NCBI RefSeq assembly: GCF_004770155.1
Contig: NZ_RQFA01000015.1
Span: forward strand, 31,590 to 95,589
DNA from: Leptospira gomenensis
GTDB lineage: Bacteria > Spirochaetota > Leptospiria > Leptospirales > Leptospiraceae
Reading direction: 5' to 3'
DNA: 64,000 nucleotides
Shown: piece by piece, positions 42,823-54,800 of the stretch
Layout of the letters: every line of letters starts with the position of its first letter
Numbering within the stretch: position 1 is the first letter of the stretch
The notes under the pieces: generated by a model
Databases searched by the model: none
The model's input: only the letters and a program-made list of their open reading frames with translations
What the model was told of the DNA's origin: nothing
Position numbers and translations under genes: made by a program

Positions 42823-43356
42823 GTTTTCAAAGTTTCGCTCCCTAAGTTTGCGGCTTCTCCGTCGATTCGTAAGAAACAACCTCCTTTAAAATTTCAAGGA
42901 AGGTCGGAGGAACACACCTTCGTTCTTCGACGGAATCCGGAAGAAGAATCGAAGAACTCCTCAGCTCGCCGGTTTTTGCAGTCCGGGATCGGGTAACGAA
43001 AAAATGGACCGATGAATTTTCGGACCTCATCGTGACACCGCAGGGAGTTCCCGCAGAATTCTATTACGTCCGGGATACGATGTTCCCCGGAAAATTCTTA
43101 CCTTCTCAGGTTGACACATTCGTACATTCGTATATTTTAATGTTTTGATGCATCCATCGCCGAACCGGCCCGAAAAGGGGTTGTGGATCGACAAGAAGTG
43201 TGCTGGGGGAGGAAATCCTGAACCGAGAACCGTAAATAGAAACACAATCCAACCGATCGCGAGGTTGCGATGTCGGTAAACTTGCGACCTTCGCGACTCT
43301 CCGGGACCTTACGACAAATACGAACGGATTCGGTTCACACAGACGTTTTTCGTTTT
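42823..43356. other. Intergenic region between Rrf2 and the M23 peptidase
   Basis: These 534 bp hold no supported protein gene. A GGAGTTCC-family repeat lies at 43040-43055. A promoter-like TTGACA (near 43111) with AT-rich TATTTTAA downstream points rightwards, but only a 40-codon frame follows. No T-run terminator is evident. Confidence 0.45.
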
Positions 43357-44559
43357 TTAACGTTCTACGAACCAGGTTTTGAGAATTTCCACGTCGTGGA
43401 TCACTTGAATTCGAAACCTTCCGGTTTGTTCCGGAAATATCCTCCAATCGAAGTAGGAAAACGAGGACCTCCATTCGGGTTGGAGAGTCCAGTCGATTCG
43501 TTTGCAGACGGACTCCGGATTACACACTTCTAATTTGAGCTCGTGTTTGCCCGGTTTACGGATTTCAAACGCCAAGAACGGATTTTTTTTGGAATCGAAT
43601 TCGGAATCGCAGTTGTTTAATTTTTTGTTCTTCAATTCCGAACAGATCCTAAAATCCTCCTCGAAAAATATCTTTCCCGCGGGAGAAGAAGAGGACGGAT
43701 TCCAATAAACGGTTCCTTCCTTGAGTTCGTTTAACATTCCTTCGTCGGTTTGAAAGACGGTGGGAAAGGATTCCATCGTCCGAAAGTTTTCGGCGGGTTT
43801 GAGGACGTGGAAGTGAAGGTGTGGGGCGCTGCTGTATCCGGTGTTCCCCGATAGACCGATCCTGTCGCCGGCCTTCACGGTTTGTCCGTATTGGACCGAC
43901 ACTCCTTTGTGTTTTAAGTGAGCGTATTCCGCTATACTTCCGTCCTTGTGAAGTATTTGGACGAAGTTGGCTTTGTCCTTAAACGACGGATTCAATCCTC
44001 CGGTTTGGAATTTATCCTGAGCCGCGATCACAAGTCCGTCCCTCGCCGCGAGCACGGGGGTTCCTTCTGGCATCTTAAAATCCACCGCGTACGGTACGAT
44101 TCCCAGATGCGTGAATTTGCCGTTGTATCCCTGACTTACCCGGGCTGCGGTTTCGTAGGGAAGCCGATAGACGACGTCTTTTGCGTCCGATGCGTCGCTA
44201 TCCCCGGGAAGCAAATAATAGTTGTACGCGTAGGAAAGTTGTTTCGTCGAGTCGATCGGAGAAAGACTCAAGATCGGATACGGTTCCGTGTTTCCTTTGG
44301 CGATCAGTTTGAGCGGCACGGTTCGATCGGATTTCAAGTTATCCAATGAACTGAATTCCAAACGTAGGCTGAAGGGGTATTCTCCGTTTGGAGTTCGATT
44401 GTGTACGAAAAATTCGATCTTATCTCCGTTGTTTCGGGTGAGAACACAGACCCATTCTTTCGGTTTACAGTCTCCCGTAAACTCGCTCGGATCCGCGGGA
44501 AGTCCGGTTACGAAGAGGAAAAGTAGGACAAGGATCGGTTTCCGCATTCTAATACGCAT
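43357..44559 (-). CDS. M23-family metallopeptidase, exported
   Basis: The 400-residue protein has a signal peptide ([23 protein letters not shown]) and a LytM/M23 domain in the middle (about 150-270). Its zinc ligands are visible as the [13 protein letters not shown] pair (His then Asp) and [10 protein letters not shown]23 enzymes cut peptide cross-bridges of peptidoglycan or process surface proteins. The C-terminal 100 residues contain cysteines in pairs ([23 protein letters not shown]) and resemble a beta-sandwich, possibly for substrate or wall binding. The start at 44559 or 44547 cannot be decided; both precede the hydrophobic segment. Confidence 0.85.
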   Translation of the reverse strand: MRIRMRKPILVLLFLFVTGLPADPSEFTGDCKPKEWVCVLTRNNGDKIEFFVHNRTPNGEYPFSLRLEFSSLDNLKSDRTVPLKLIAKGNTEPYPILSLSPIDSTKQLSYAYNYYLLPGDSDASDAKDVVYRLPYETAARVSQGYNGKFTHLGIVPYAVDFKMPEGTPVLAARDGLVIAAQDKFQTGGLNPSFKDKANFVQILHKDGSIAEYAHLKHKGVSVQYGQTVKAGDRIGLSGNTGYSSAPHLHFHVLKPAENFRTMESFPTVFQTDEGMLNELKEGTVYWNPSSSSPAGKIFFEEDFRICSELKNKKLNNCDSEFDSKKNPFLAFEIRKPGKHELKLEVCNPESVCKRIDWTLQPEWRSSFSYFDWRIFPEQTGRFRIQVIHDVEILKTWFVER

Positions 44560-45067
44560 TTTTCGATACCGGAATTTCTGCGTAAATCATCATTTTATCA
44601 TACGAAACTCGTTTTGCCCGGAAGAGAACCGCGGCCAAGGGAAAAACGATCGGATACTTCGCGGATTTTTGTACGGATTTAAATATTATAAAATTTGAAT
44701 GTTTTTTATTTTTGATCGGGACGAACGGGCGACCAAGAATCGAAATCCGACCGTTCGGATTCGGAGATTTGAGGAAAGAAAACATCGTATCCCGAATTCG
44801 TATTCTGTAGTAGTTGCGCGGAACGATTTTTCGGGAAGAAGGTTCGTTTTGACGCGTTTAGGAATTCCCCGTTTTTATATATCTTCTTGTTTGCGATTTC
44901 GGACAACGTTCCGTTTTTTTTTCGCGGTTCGTTTCGATTCGACCCTGAAAAAGTAATATTTATTTATAAACCAAAGTTTCGGTTTTCGTTTCTTTTGTTC
45001 TTTGATTTTTAAAAATGCTTGACTTTGTCGTTATCTTTCTTTCATTCTCCACTCCTAAGGAATTCTT
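44560..45067. other. Divergent intergenic region before the giant-protein operon
   Basis: These 508 bp are AT-rich toward 44950-45060 and hold no supported gene. TTGACT at 45019 with a weak -10 near 45041 could be the promoter for the 45068 gene and the giant gene, but the match is poor. Confidence 0.4.
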
Positions 45068-45898
45068 GTGTTCTTTCTTCGGCAAATGATTCATCTTTCT
45101 TTTTGGGGAATGTTGTTGTTCTACATTTCCTGTCCTTTCGTTTCTTTGTACGCCGAAGTCAGTTCCTATTCGTTCGATTCCTTTTTGTCGGATGGTTTGG
45201 AACAAGCGGATCGCGAATACGAATCCGAGTTTTTATTTCGCGGTTCCTCCGTTTTTTCCCGCGACGACGATTCCCGTTTTTTTTCTTCGTCTTTCTCTTC
45301 TTCGTTTGTTTCTTCCCGTTTCCGTGTTTGGCGTTCGTTCGTTTCCGGCGGACGATTGGCGGGAAAACGTTCCGCGGTTTCGCACTCTACTTCTACTTCT
45401 ACTTCCGTTTCCGCTTTGCGATCTTGGATCTTATCCTCTTCGAGTGCGAAGTTCTCCGATCGACGCGAGTTGTTGGATGCGGATGATCCCGTCTTTTTTT
45501 ATCTGGAAGAAAATCGACGTCTGTCGTTTCAGTGGGACTTCTTTTTGAACGTTACCTGCGATCCTAAAATTTATCTTTCTAGGATTCATAGTTTTGCGAA
45601 TTCTTCCGGTTTGGAACACGGCTCTGCGTCTCCCGAGAATTCGGACGACGGTTTCGGTTTTTTCGCCGATTGTTTCGCGGCCGTTTTGCGTCGCGGTTCG
45701 TCGGATTCGTTTTCGGATCCGTCGTTTCGGTGTGTGAACCGTTTCGAATCTCGTTCCGGGTTCGTCGCGTTTTTGCCTTCGTTTTTTTCCGTAGAGGATC
45801 CGGACATCGTCCTTTCTCTGCTTAAATTCCATCGTTATTTGTCTTTACTGTTTCATTTTCCTCCAAATTTTGCCAAAGGGTTGATTTTACTATGTTGA
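45068..45898 (+). CDS. Ser/Phe-rich exported protein translationally coupled to the giant protein
   Basis: This 276-residue protein starts at a GTG with AAGGA 6 bp upstream (an ATG six codons later is the alternative). It has a hydrophobic signal segment (HLSFWGMLLFYISCPFVSLYA) and is then rich in Ser, Phe and Arg, with the stretch SSSFSSSFVSSRFRVWRSF and the triplet-repeat-encoded STSTSTSVS. It has few features of a folded enzyme and no family I know. The TGA stop overlaps the giant gene's ATG (ATGTTGA), so the two are translationally coupled. It may be an accessory or export partner for the giant protein. Confidence 0.6.
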   Translation: MFFLRQMIHLSFWGMLLFYISCPFVSLYAEVSSYSFDSFLSDGLEQADREYESEFLFRGSSVFSRDDDSRFFSSSFSSSFVSSRFRVWRSFVSGGRLAGKRSAVSHSTSTSTSVSALRSWILSSSSAKFSDRRELLDADDPVFFYLEENRRLSFQWDFFLNVTCDPKIYLSRIHSFANSSGLEHGSASPENSDDGFGFFADCFAAVLRRGSSDSFSDPSFRCVNRFESRSGFVAFLPSFFSVEDPDIVLSLLKFHRYLSLLFHFPPNFAKGLILLC

Positions 45899-48800
45899 AT
45901 CCAAATTCCTCCAGATCTTTTTCCGTATCGCCGAACGAAAATTCCCCCGCCTATTTTTTAGATAATTCGAATATTCCATTTTTTGCATACAGAAGGCTCC
46001 GTTCCTTGTTCGACAGGGGAATCGGTTTTTTACCTTCTCGTTTGTCCCGTTTCCGTAAGTCCGTTCCGCTCGGTTCCGCGTCCGTTTCCGGTCCGCGTCC
46101 GGACGGCGAAGTGTTCGTTCGGGAGGCTTCGGATCTTCTCGCCGGTAAAATCAGAGTCGCGTCTTTGGCCTCGGGGTTGCGTTGGACCAAGGCGGTCGCG
46201 CTTCCGATGGTTTTGGTTTTTCTTTTCGAATTCGCGGTCGTTCCGTTTTTCGAATTTTCCTCCCTGGCTGCCGATCCTTTCGACCTGAATTTTGAAAACA
46301 AAAACAAGGCCAAGGGTAGACTTGAATCCTACTACAACGCGGCGGAAAAAGCGACCGACGCGACGCAGTGGCAAAACGTCGTGGAAAGCGGCAAACGGAT
46401 CCTGGGCGCGGAATGGGAAGCCAACGCCAACCTAGAGATCGAAAAGGAACTCAAAAAATTCACGGGCACGTCGGCTGCCAGGGAAGAACTGAGGATTCAA
46501 CTTCAGGATCAGAAACGAACCGTAGCCATCCGTTGGGAAGAAGATCTCGAAAACGAAATGTTGGAAAAACGGGGGGCTTGGAAGGCCAATCGGAACAAAC
46601 AGGATTTCGAATCCTATTTCACCACGGATAAAAAAAAGGAAATCCGTACTGCGCTGGAAAATCTGGTCAAGGCCGCTGACGCCGCCAAAAACGCGGCGAC
46701 CGGTGATGCTAACACGCGTTTGGCGGCTTGGGACGGGGCGATCCAATCCGGGATTACTGGTGTGAGAGCGCTCTGGGAAAACAATATCGTTTCGATCAAA
46801 GGTTCGATTTTGGGTTCGGCCTCCGCGGTCGAATTGTCCGGTTTGGAGAAGATCGAGTTCGAAAAGAAGTTAAACGAAATCGAGGCTTACTACAAAAATT
46901 ATTTCAATCTCGAAGAGAACGGCGTCAAACTTCCCGCGCGTCAAAGTCTCGTTAAATCCTTGAATCGCGACACGGACATCGCGATCGCTCAGGAACAGGA
47001 TCCTACCAAACTCACCGAACTTCTGATCGAAAAGACCAAACAAGAATTGGATCCGGCTTCCGGTCAACTTTTGTCCAACTTGGACGACTTCGGAGATCTT
47101 CCTTCGAACTACGAAGACGTTTCCGGTGAAAATCCGCAGGAAAAAATTCTACAAGCCCTTCAGAACGGTCAGGCGTTGTGGGACGAAGCGATCGAACGTT
47201 TGATCGTTAAAAAACTGGAATACGATCGTCAAGCCGAAGACAAACGAGTTCGCAACGAGGACAAATGGTCCAAGGCGTACTACGCCCTTTTGGAAGCGAA
47301 GGCGAAGTGGACGCAGGAAATCGACAAACAGATCCAAGACGGTCTGAAAAAATGGGACGAATCCGAACTCAAACTCAAACAGAACAAAGAGAAAGCCCTT
47401 CAGGAACTCAATCAATATCTTTCCGTGAGTCAGGAGCAATACGTCGCCCATTTGAGCGGGATGCAGGGTACGATCCTTTCCAGCGCGGATACGATTTCTT
47501 CCATCGTCTCCAACATCGCTTGGTATCAGGATCAGATAGACAAGGAGAACAAGAAATCCCCTCCCGACGCGGCCTTGATCAACACGTATACGATTGAAAG
47601 AAACAAATGGTCCGCGCTTCAGACTCAGTTCCGTCAATACGTCGCGTCGGTTCAGAATAAGATCCACGACGAGGACATTCTCGGCAACAACGGAGGCTCG
47701 GGAGTTTTGAACGACAACGGTTCCTCTTCCGACCCGTATCTTTACAGCTCCGCGGAATTCGAATTCCGTTTGGCGAAAGCGGAACTCGCCGAGATCGAAA
47801 AGAAAAAAGCGAGGGCACAAGCGGTCGTCAACTACGCGGAAGCGAACGTGAACGTAGCCAACATGGCGTCGATCCAGTCGGAACTGAACACGGCTAAATC
47901 CGCGTACGAATCCAGACAAAACGCGTATCTCGCCTTGCTCCAACAACTGAACGGCACAAGTCCGGTCGTCGGTGGTACGACGGGGACCGATCCGAATTCC
48001 GGGAGTTCCACCGGTAGTTCCGCTCCGCCGGCGAACACTTCTCTTTCGGAATTGGAAGCCGCGAAAAAACTGGCCGAGGAAAAAAGCGCGGCGCTTGCGG
48101 TCGCCCAGTCGGAACTAGCCGCCGCGAGAAAACGTTTCGACGAAGCGAAACAACTTCAGATTTTGGCGCTGAACAATTCCCCCGAAATGTTGGGCGATAT
48201 CGGCTCTCTAAACACCGACGCCGCCACCTACGATCCCAACAATCCGAACGGCGGTATCAAGTTCGAAATCTATCAAGCCGATCTGCAAATTTCCGAAGCT
48301 CGGGAGAAGTTGAAGGAAAACGAGAAGGTTTACTTCTCCAAAAACTACAACCAAACCAACGCGCAACGCACCGAGGATTTTTTCGGAGATCTTTGGAACA
48401 GGATCCAATCCTTCGAAACCGGTAAGGAAAAACTGAAACTTTTGGAAGACGCGGTTTCGGATTCCGGCAGAACACTTTTGCAAAAAGTGTCGGATCTCCT
48501 CCGTCCGGATAACACCGTTTTGGTGTCCGTGTTCGGCAATCAAGGCGCGGCCCAGGTCAAGGCGCAGCTTCAATCGTTGACGGACGCTCTCGCGAAAAAA
48601 GTCAGGGACGAACAGAACGGTAACGTGGAAAAGGAAAAACTTCCGTTCGCAGTTGAGAAGTTCTCCGCGAGTCTGGATCCTTTGGTCGTTCAGTCGGACA
48701 ATCTTCTTTCACAGTTCGACGATGCGGATAAGGGTCAGTATCAGGCCTTCCATTCCAAGATGAACGAGATCTCCTCGTTTTTGGGTTCGTTTTCCTCTTC

Positions 48801-51800
48801 TCTCAACGTTAACGGCAGTTATCTGCAATTGGACGATTTCAACGTTTGGAAATCGGGGCTTTCGGATTCCTTAGGCAAATGGGGTGATCAGTTGTCCGCC
48901 TTTCAATCCGCCAAGTCGGATTTCTCTCAGGCCTTGAACGTGTATCGTACGTATGCGACGGCGCATCCCGGTGCGGAGGCGAGTTTGGAATTCCAACTCG
49001 AAATCCAAAAGGTCACCGTCGCGTTCGGCAAATACCAACAGAAAACTTCGGATCTCCAGGCGTATTGGTCCGAACTTTCGACCAGATCCTCTCATATCCG
49101 TTTGGAGGCTTTGGATCGTCTGCAAAAAGCGAGAACCCTGGTCGATATGTCCACCCTGGATATGAATACGAGAACGAATTTGAAATCGCAGATCGATTCG
49201 TTTCGATCCTCGTTTTTGAAAAAGAACGCGTCCGGTCAGGACATTCCGGACGATATCTCGTCTTTGATCGCGGGCACGGGGCTTTCGTTCAGCGGGGCGG
49301 CCTCCGCGTTTTCCAACTATTCCTCCCAGTATTCCAATTACAGAAACACGATCGACGAAAGAAGCGCGATCCTCGGCGGTATGAGTTCGATCCTTACGCA
49401 GGCTTTGGAAAGTCAAAGGGCGAACGTAACCGCGCAGAAGGCACAGCTCGGTTTTCTTTTGGACGAAGACGGCGACATCGAAGATCTGCAAAATACGGTG
49501 AGCGGTGTGGAAGAATCCGCAAAAATCGAAGCCGCTAAACTGGACGCGCGTGTCGCGGAAATCCTTTTCGAGAAACTGGGCAATTTAGGTTCCGATGCCG
49601 CCGATCGTAAGTTGGATCCGATTTATCTCGGTTTGTCGAACGAGATCAACGAACTTTATTCCAATTTTTCCGGTTCGACGGATTCGATTTTGGAAATCCG
49701 AGCGCGTAAGATCGCCCTCGCGTATCTGAAAAACGCGTCGCAATCCATTTCGCAGACGTTTATGAGTAATTCTGAATATTCCAAATTTAAGGCAGATCTT
49801 GCGAAGACCAGGGACCGTACGCTGGCCACTCTTTCCTTTTACGAGGACGATCACGGTTTTCTCGACGAAGACGACCGTTTTGCGTTCCGTCTTTCCGACG
49901 ACGAATCGGAGAGAAGAAAGGCGAGCGAATATTTCAGCTTCGGCAGTACGTTCGTTTTCGCGAACCAGGTATTTCAGGAATCCTCGGTTTGGCTGAATTT
50001 GGCGGGTAGCATGAAGGGTTTTTCGGACGCCGTAAAATCCGGCGCGATTTTGAGCGGTCTTCGGGACGATTTTTTCAACGCCCAAGAATCGGATGCGTCC
50101 GGTCTTTTTCAGGAATTGATTTCCGCGGCGGGTGTAGGTTCGTATTCTTCCGTGGATTTTTACAAGGATTCGATCCGGAGTCAAACGGGTCCGGACGTCG
50201 TGGATTCCGCTAAGATCGCGCAGAAAAAAGCGGAGTTGGCGGCCTTGCTCGCCGGGATCACCGATCCGCAGGCGCAATTGGCGAAGTTGATCCAGACGGG
50301 GGACCTGAGTTCCGTCTTCGGTTTGTTGACCGGGACCAACGTTCAACAGGATCTGGTCGCGTGGCAAAAAGAGATCGCCGACGCAAACGCCCTGTTCAAC
50401 AATTTGGACGCGAACCTGCAAGGTCCGATCGCGAACCTTTCGTCTCAGTTCGATTCTTTATTAAACTTTTTTAATTCTCCCGCGTTTTCGCAAATGCAGT
50501 CCTTTGCGAACGATATCGTGGCCTCGATGGACGCATTGAAAAACCTGACGGATTCCAATCTCCCGATTTACGATCCGGTCGCGGACGCGGACGGGAATTC
50601 TCCGTATGTGGGAGCTCCGGATCAGGACGGGGATCCTGTCGGTTCTCCTTCCTGGAATCCTACGTTTTTGGACGTCAACGGCAAACTTCCCTGGGAATCG
50701 GGGTATCGTTCGGATCGTCTGCGGTTTTCGGTCGCTTGGACTCCGACGTATCGGGACGCGAACGGTAAGGTTCCGGGGGATGCCGGTTACAACGCGGGCA
50801 ATTTAAGAATATTAGGTTATTCGAAACCTCTTGAGGATTTGGATACCTCCGCTTTGACCGCGAAAAAGAACGCGTTTTTGTCGGAACTCGCCCAGTTGAA
50901 TTCGATCAAATCCAACGCGCAGTCCAAACTCGCGGTTTATCGTTCCAGTTTGAACGCGCTTTCGGCTTTCCGCGCGGCGCATCCCTCCGATTTTGCGACC
51001 GCCAACAACGGGCAATATCTTTCTTTGGTGCAGCAGCTGAGAACCGACGGTCTGGCTCTCGTAGGAACTCATTCGTCTACGGTGGCTTTTCTGGGGAACG
51101 TTTCCTCCAAGTTTCAGGATCTGAGGTCGGAACAACAATTTCTGACCCGTCTTTCGAAACAGGCTTTGGGTCTTCCGATCGATAAGATCCTCGTTCCTCA
51201 GGTCGCGATCGGTTTTACGTTTCCTCCTCTGCCCGCGGATCCCCTGGAACTTCCGCTTTCGAGCCCGTTACGGTCGGATATTTCGACCGGGAATCCGGGC
51301 AATTACTTCGTTGTTCCGACCTCCTCGAGGAACATCGTCCAACAAGTGGCCCGTTTGGACTTTGCGAAATTCAAGGAGACGAGTCAGTTCTCCGACCTCG
51401 GTTCCAACGGCTCTTATTTTTTCTCGTATAACTTGAGTTCGGCGAACTCCGGTCTTTCGGCCGCGGCCCAGTCGGTTTCGCTGAAAGTGGACGCTTGGGT
51501 GAGCGCGCTTCAGGGAAAGGACGCTCCGTTGAACGCGTTGGCCGGTCGTCTGGACGATTTGAACGATCGGATCGTTTTTTACGCGGCGGGTTCCGGTCCG
51601 AATCAGATCGGTCAAAACGATCTGGTTGCGATCGTCGCGAATATGAGGGATTTCCTTCTCCAAAAATCCCTGGAAGGCGTGGAGTTTAACCCGGCGCTCA
51701 AACAGATGGTGGAAGCAGCGGGTGCGTTTACGGACGAAATCGAAAATATCCAGTTTCTCCAACAATATCCGAGCACGGACAAGGCGGTTTCTTTCGCCAA

Positions 51801-54800
51801 TTTGACGGCGGCGCAGGAAGCGCAAAAGACCCTGTCCGCGGTCGCGTCCCTGTCTTCGGATTTGAGTTCCTTTCTTTCCGGTAATCCTCCGATTTTTTCC
51901 AATCTGGGGCAGGTTCAGTCTCTATTAGAAAAGTATGAAATTCTTAAGAACAAACCGATGGATCAGGCGAAGTTCGAGTCGGAATTCCGCTCCAAACTCG
52001 GAGACGCGCATTGGTTGAACGCGTTTCACGTCTATCGGGACAAACTGGCCGCGGCGGAGGCTTTCTTTTCCCCTGCGACCCAGGCCAAAATCGACCGTCT
52101 CAAAGAGAACAGTTGGGATCTGTTTAAACGAAATCTCGCGAACGCGTATCTTTCGAACCGGGTCGGTAATCCGATTTTGACGGAATTTTTGGACGAACTT
52201 CGCGCGGGTAAGTTCAGCGTTCTGGTTCCGAACCAGGGTGCGGTGGAAATCGATTCCAAGTTTTTGGGTAAGGCGATGTCCGACGCCCAGATTTTGGAAG
52301 TGGGCGATTATCTGAAACCGTTCGACGCGATGGCTACGGTTCAGAGACAGGGTTTGGTTTCGGATCTGAATACGTTTTTGTTGAACTTCGATCCGGATAT
52401 GCGCGACGAGTTGAAATCGGTTTCGCTCGTGAATCAGTTTGCGACGATCCGTTCGCAGATCGCCCAAGGTAAGGTTTTTCCGGATCGGGACTTGCCCGCC
52501 GAGTTGAAGGACTTTGCGTTGATCGCCTCTTTCGAATTTTTTCTTTCGAACACAAAACAGGAAACCACCGTTTTGGAAGGAACCACCTCCGTGAAAAAAA
52601 TGGTCGCCAAGTTCGATCCGTCGAGCGCGGATTCGAGACGGGCCGCGATGTCGGAGTTTCTTCTGAAACTGGGTCCGGTTCATAAGTCCGGTCCGGACGG
52701 TTCTCCGGTTTTGGATCCTTCGAGACAGGCCGAGATTGAATCGCTTACCAACGGTTATCTGGCGAACTACGGTTCCAAAAACCCTTCCAGCTTTTTGAAC
52801 GTGCAGATTTTGAAGGACTTTGAAGCGCGTAACGCGTATTATGCGGAAAAAGATCTCAGAATTTCGCGTAACGCCGATCCTTCCACGCCGGCGGATCAGA
52901 GAAGGGACGAACTGAGTTACGACGATTTGTCCGCGCTCCGGGATTGGATCGTGGAAGCGAAGTTCGATCCGAGTACGGAATCGGCGATCGTGGAGTCGGC
53001 GAGGATGGACTTTCTTCTTTCCCATTATCTCGGCGAGGACACGGAGGATGTGAGCGCGGAGGACTTGGCTAAGAATCCGGATCTTGCGAATTTTTACGGC
53101 TCGGGCGGTTCGGGTTATTTCAGTCAGATGGACGCGTTTTTTGCGAGCAAGGGTTTGGCCGTTTTGTCGGACGCAGAAAAGGACCGGTTCCGTCTTTTGA
53201 GTTCGGGCACCGCGGACGCGTGGGGGCTTTGGCAATACGACCCTTCGGGTCTGATTTCCCGGGAAATCTTTATTCAAAATTTTGAATATGCCGACGAATA
53301 CAAGGATCTTACGTCCTCGCTCGGCGACGAATCCATCCGTTTGAAGAAGGAATTGGCGGACGCGGATCGGGACATCCGCAAGGAAAAGTTCGTCTACGAC
53401 TACAGAAGCGGTCTGATCAAGTTCAACAGTTATCAGTCGTTTTTGGGGGTTCCCACCGACAACGTCGCCTCCGACGTTTTGACGAACGAATCCCTGGCGA
53501 TCCAGGGTCGTCTGCGGGAATTGGAGATGGACGCCGAACAGAAGTTAGGCGGTCTTTTCAACCTTTTGGAAAATCATAGAAGTCTCGTGTTCGACGGGAC
53601 TCCCTTGGAGGACGCGCTTCCCTCCGATCCGATTCAGACCAAGGCGGATTTGAACCCGGGTCTGCGGACCGCGGCGAAGGTGATGAGTTCGTCGTATTCC
53701 CTTTCCGACGGGGTTTTGTCCCGGGATGCGAGCGGCAACTTCGCGTTCGAAAGCGACTTTGCGAACTTGAAGGCGAGATTGGATCAGGCGTTGAACGTCG
53801 TTTCGCCGGGTTCGGTGGATTACGATAAATACGCGGATACGATCAACAGTCAGAGCGGTTTGATCGGCACGTTGAAAAACACGATCAAAACCGCCGGTCA
53901 GAGTTATGCGGTGCTTAAGGGTATGCTTTTGAACGGTGTGAATCCGCAAGCGGAACTGAACGCCGCGACCGTGGCGTTTAACGCGGCCAACGCCCTCATC
54001 GAAGGCCCTACGGGTTTGAAAAAACAATTCGAAGACGCCCAGGCGGCCGTGACCCTGAAACAATCCGAATATCTGAACAAACAACAAGAGGTGAGCGACG
54101 CGTACAACCTCATGCTTTCGGCTCAGGACACTTTCAATCAGAAAGCGGCGCTTTTCGATTATGCCACTTTATTAGAATATTCTAAACATAATATATATCA
54201 AGCGGAGAATAATAATCCGGCTTCGGCGGACGGTTCGGGTATTCCTGCGGGTTACATCGATACTCCGAAAAAACTCGCGTTGGATCGTTTGGCGGCGGTT
54301 CAAAAGGAATTAGACGAGAAACAACTCCAAGTGGCCGCGTTGGAAAAGAAACTGGCCGCTCAGATAGGCGTAGGCGATTTGAACGCGTATGTTCAAAACG
54401 AAAAACAGGAAGCGGAGAAGTGGGCGCTGCTTGCGGTGAAATTCAACACCGCGGAGTCGCTCTTGCGTCAGAAGGTCGCGGATCTGAAACGTCAGATAGG
54501 CAATCAACAGGCGCGTTTCGATCAGGCGATGGACGGTTTGTACGGGATCGCTCCTCCGTTTTCGAAACAGTCGGTCGGTATGTTGGATTCGTTGGAAGGC
54601 TCGCTGAATTTCGACGGTGCGTCGTATCTCAAAGCGGAACAGTGGAACCGGGACCGCACGCGTATGGCGGAAGGTTTTCTTTCCGGCCGTATCGGCACGA
54701 TGGACGTGATGACGGCGTATCAATGGGATTACGCCCAGGGTTTGAACGCGGAGATGCAACCTTTCAACCTGAACGAGTTTACGAATCGTTGGGGCGGAGT

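Noticed and set aside
51925..53277. 450-codon minus-strand frame inside the giant gene
   Set aside because: It is Arg/Gln-rich shadow coding caused by the biased codons of the giant gene; several similar frames lie along it.
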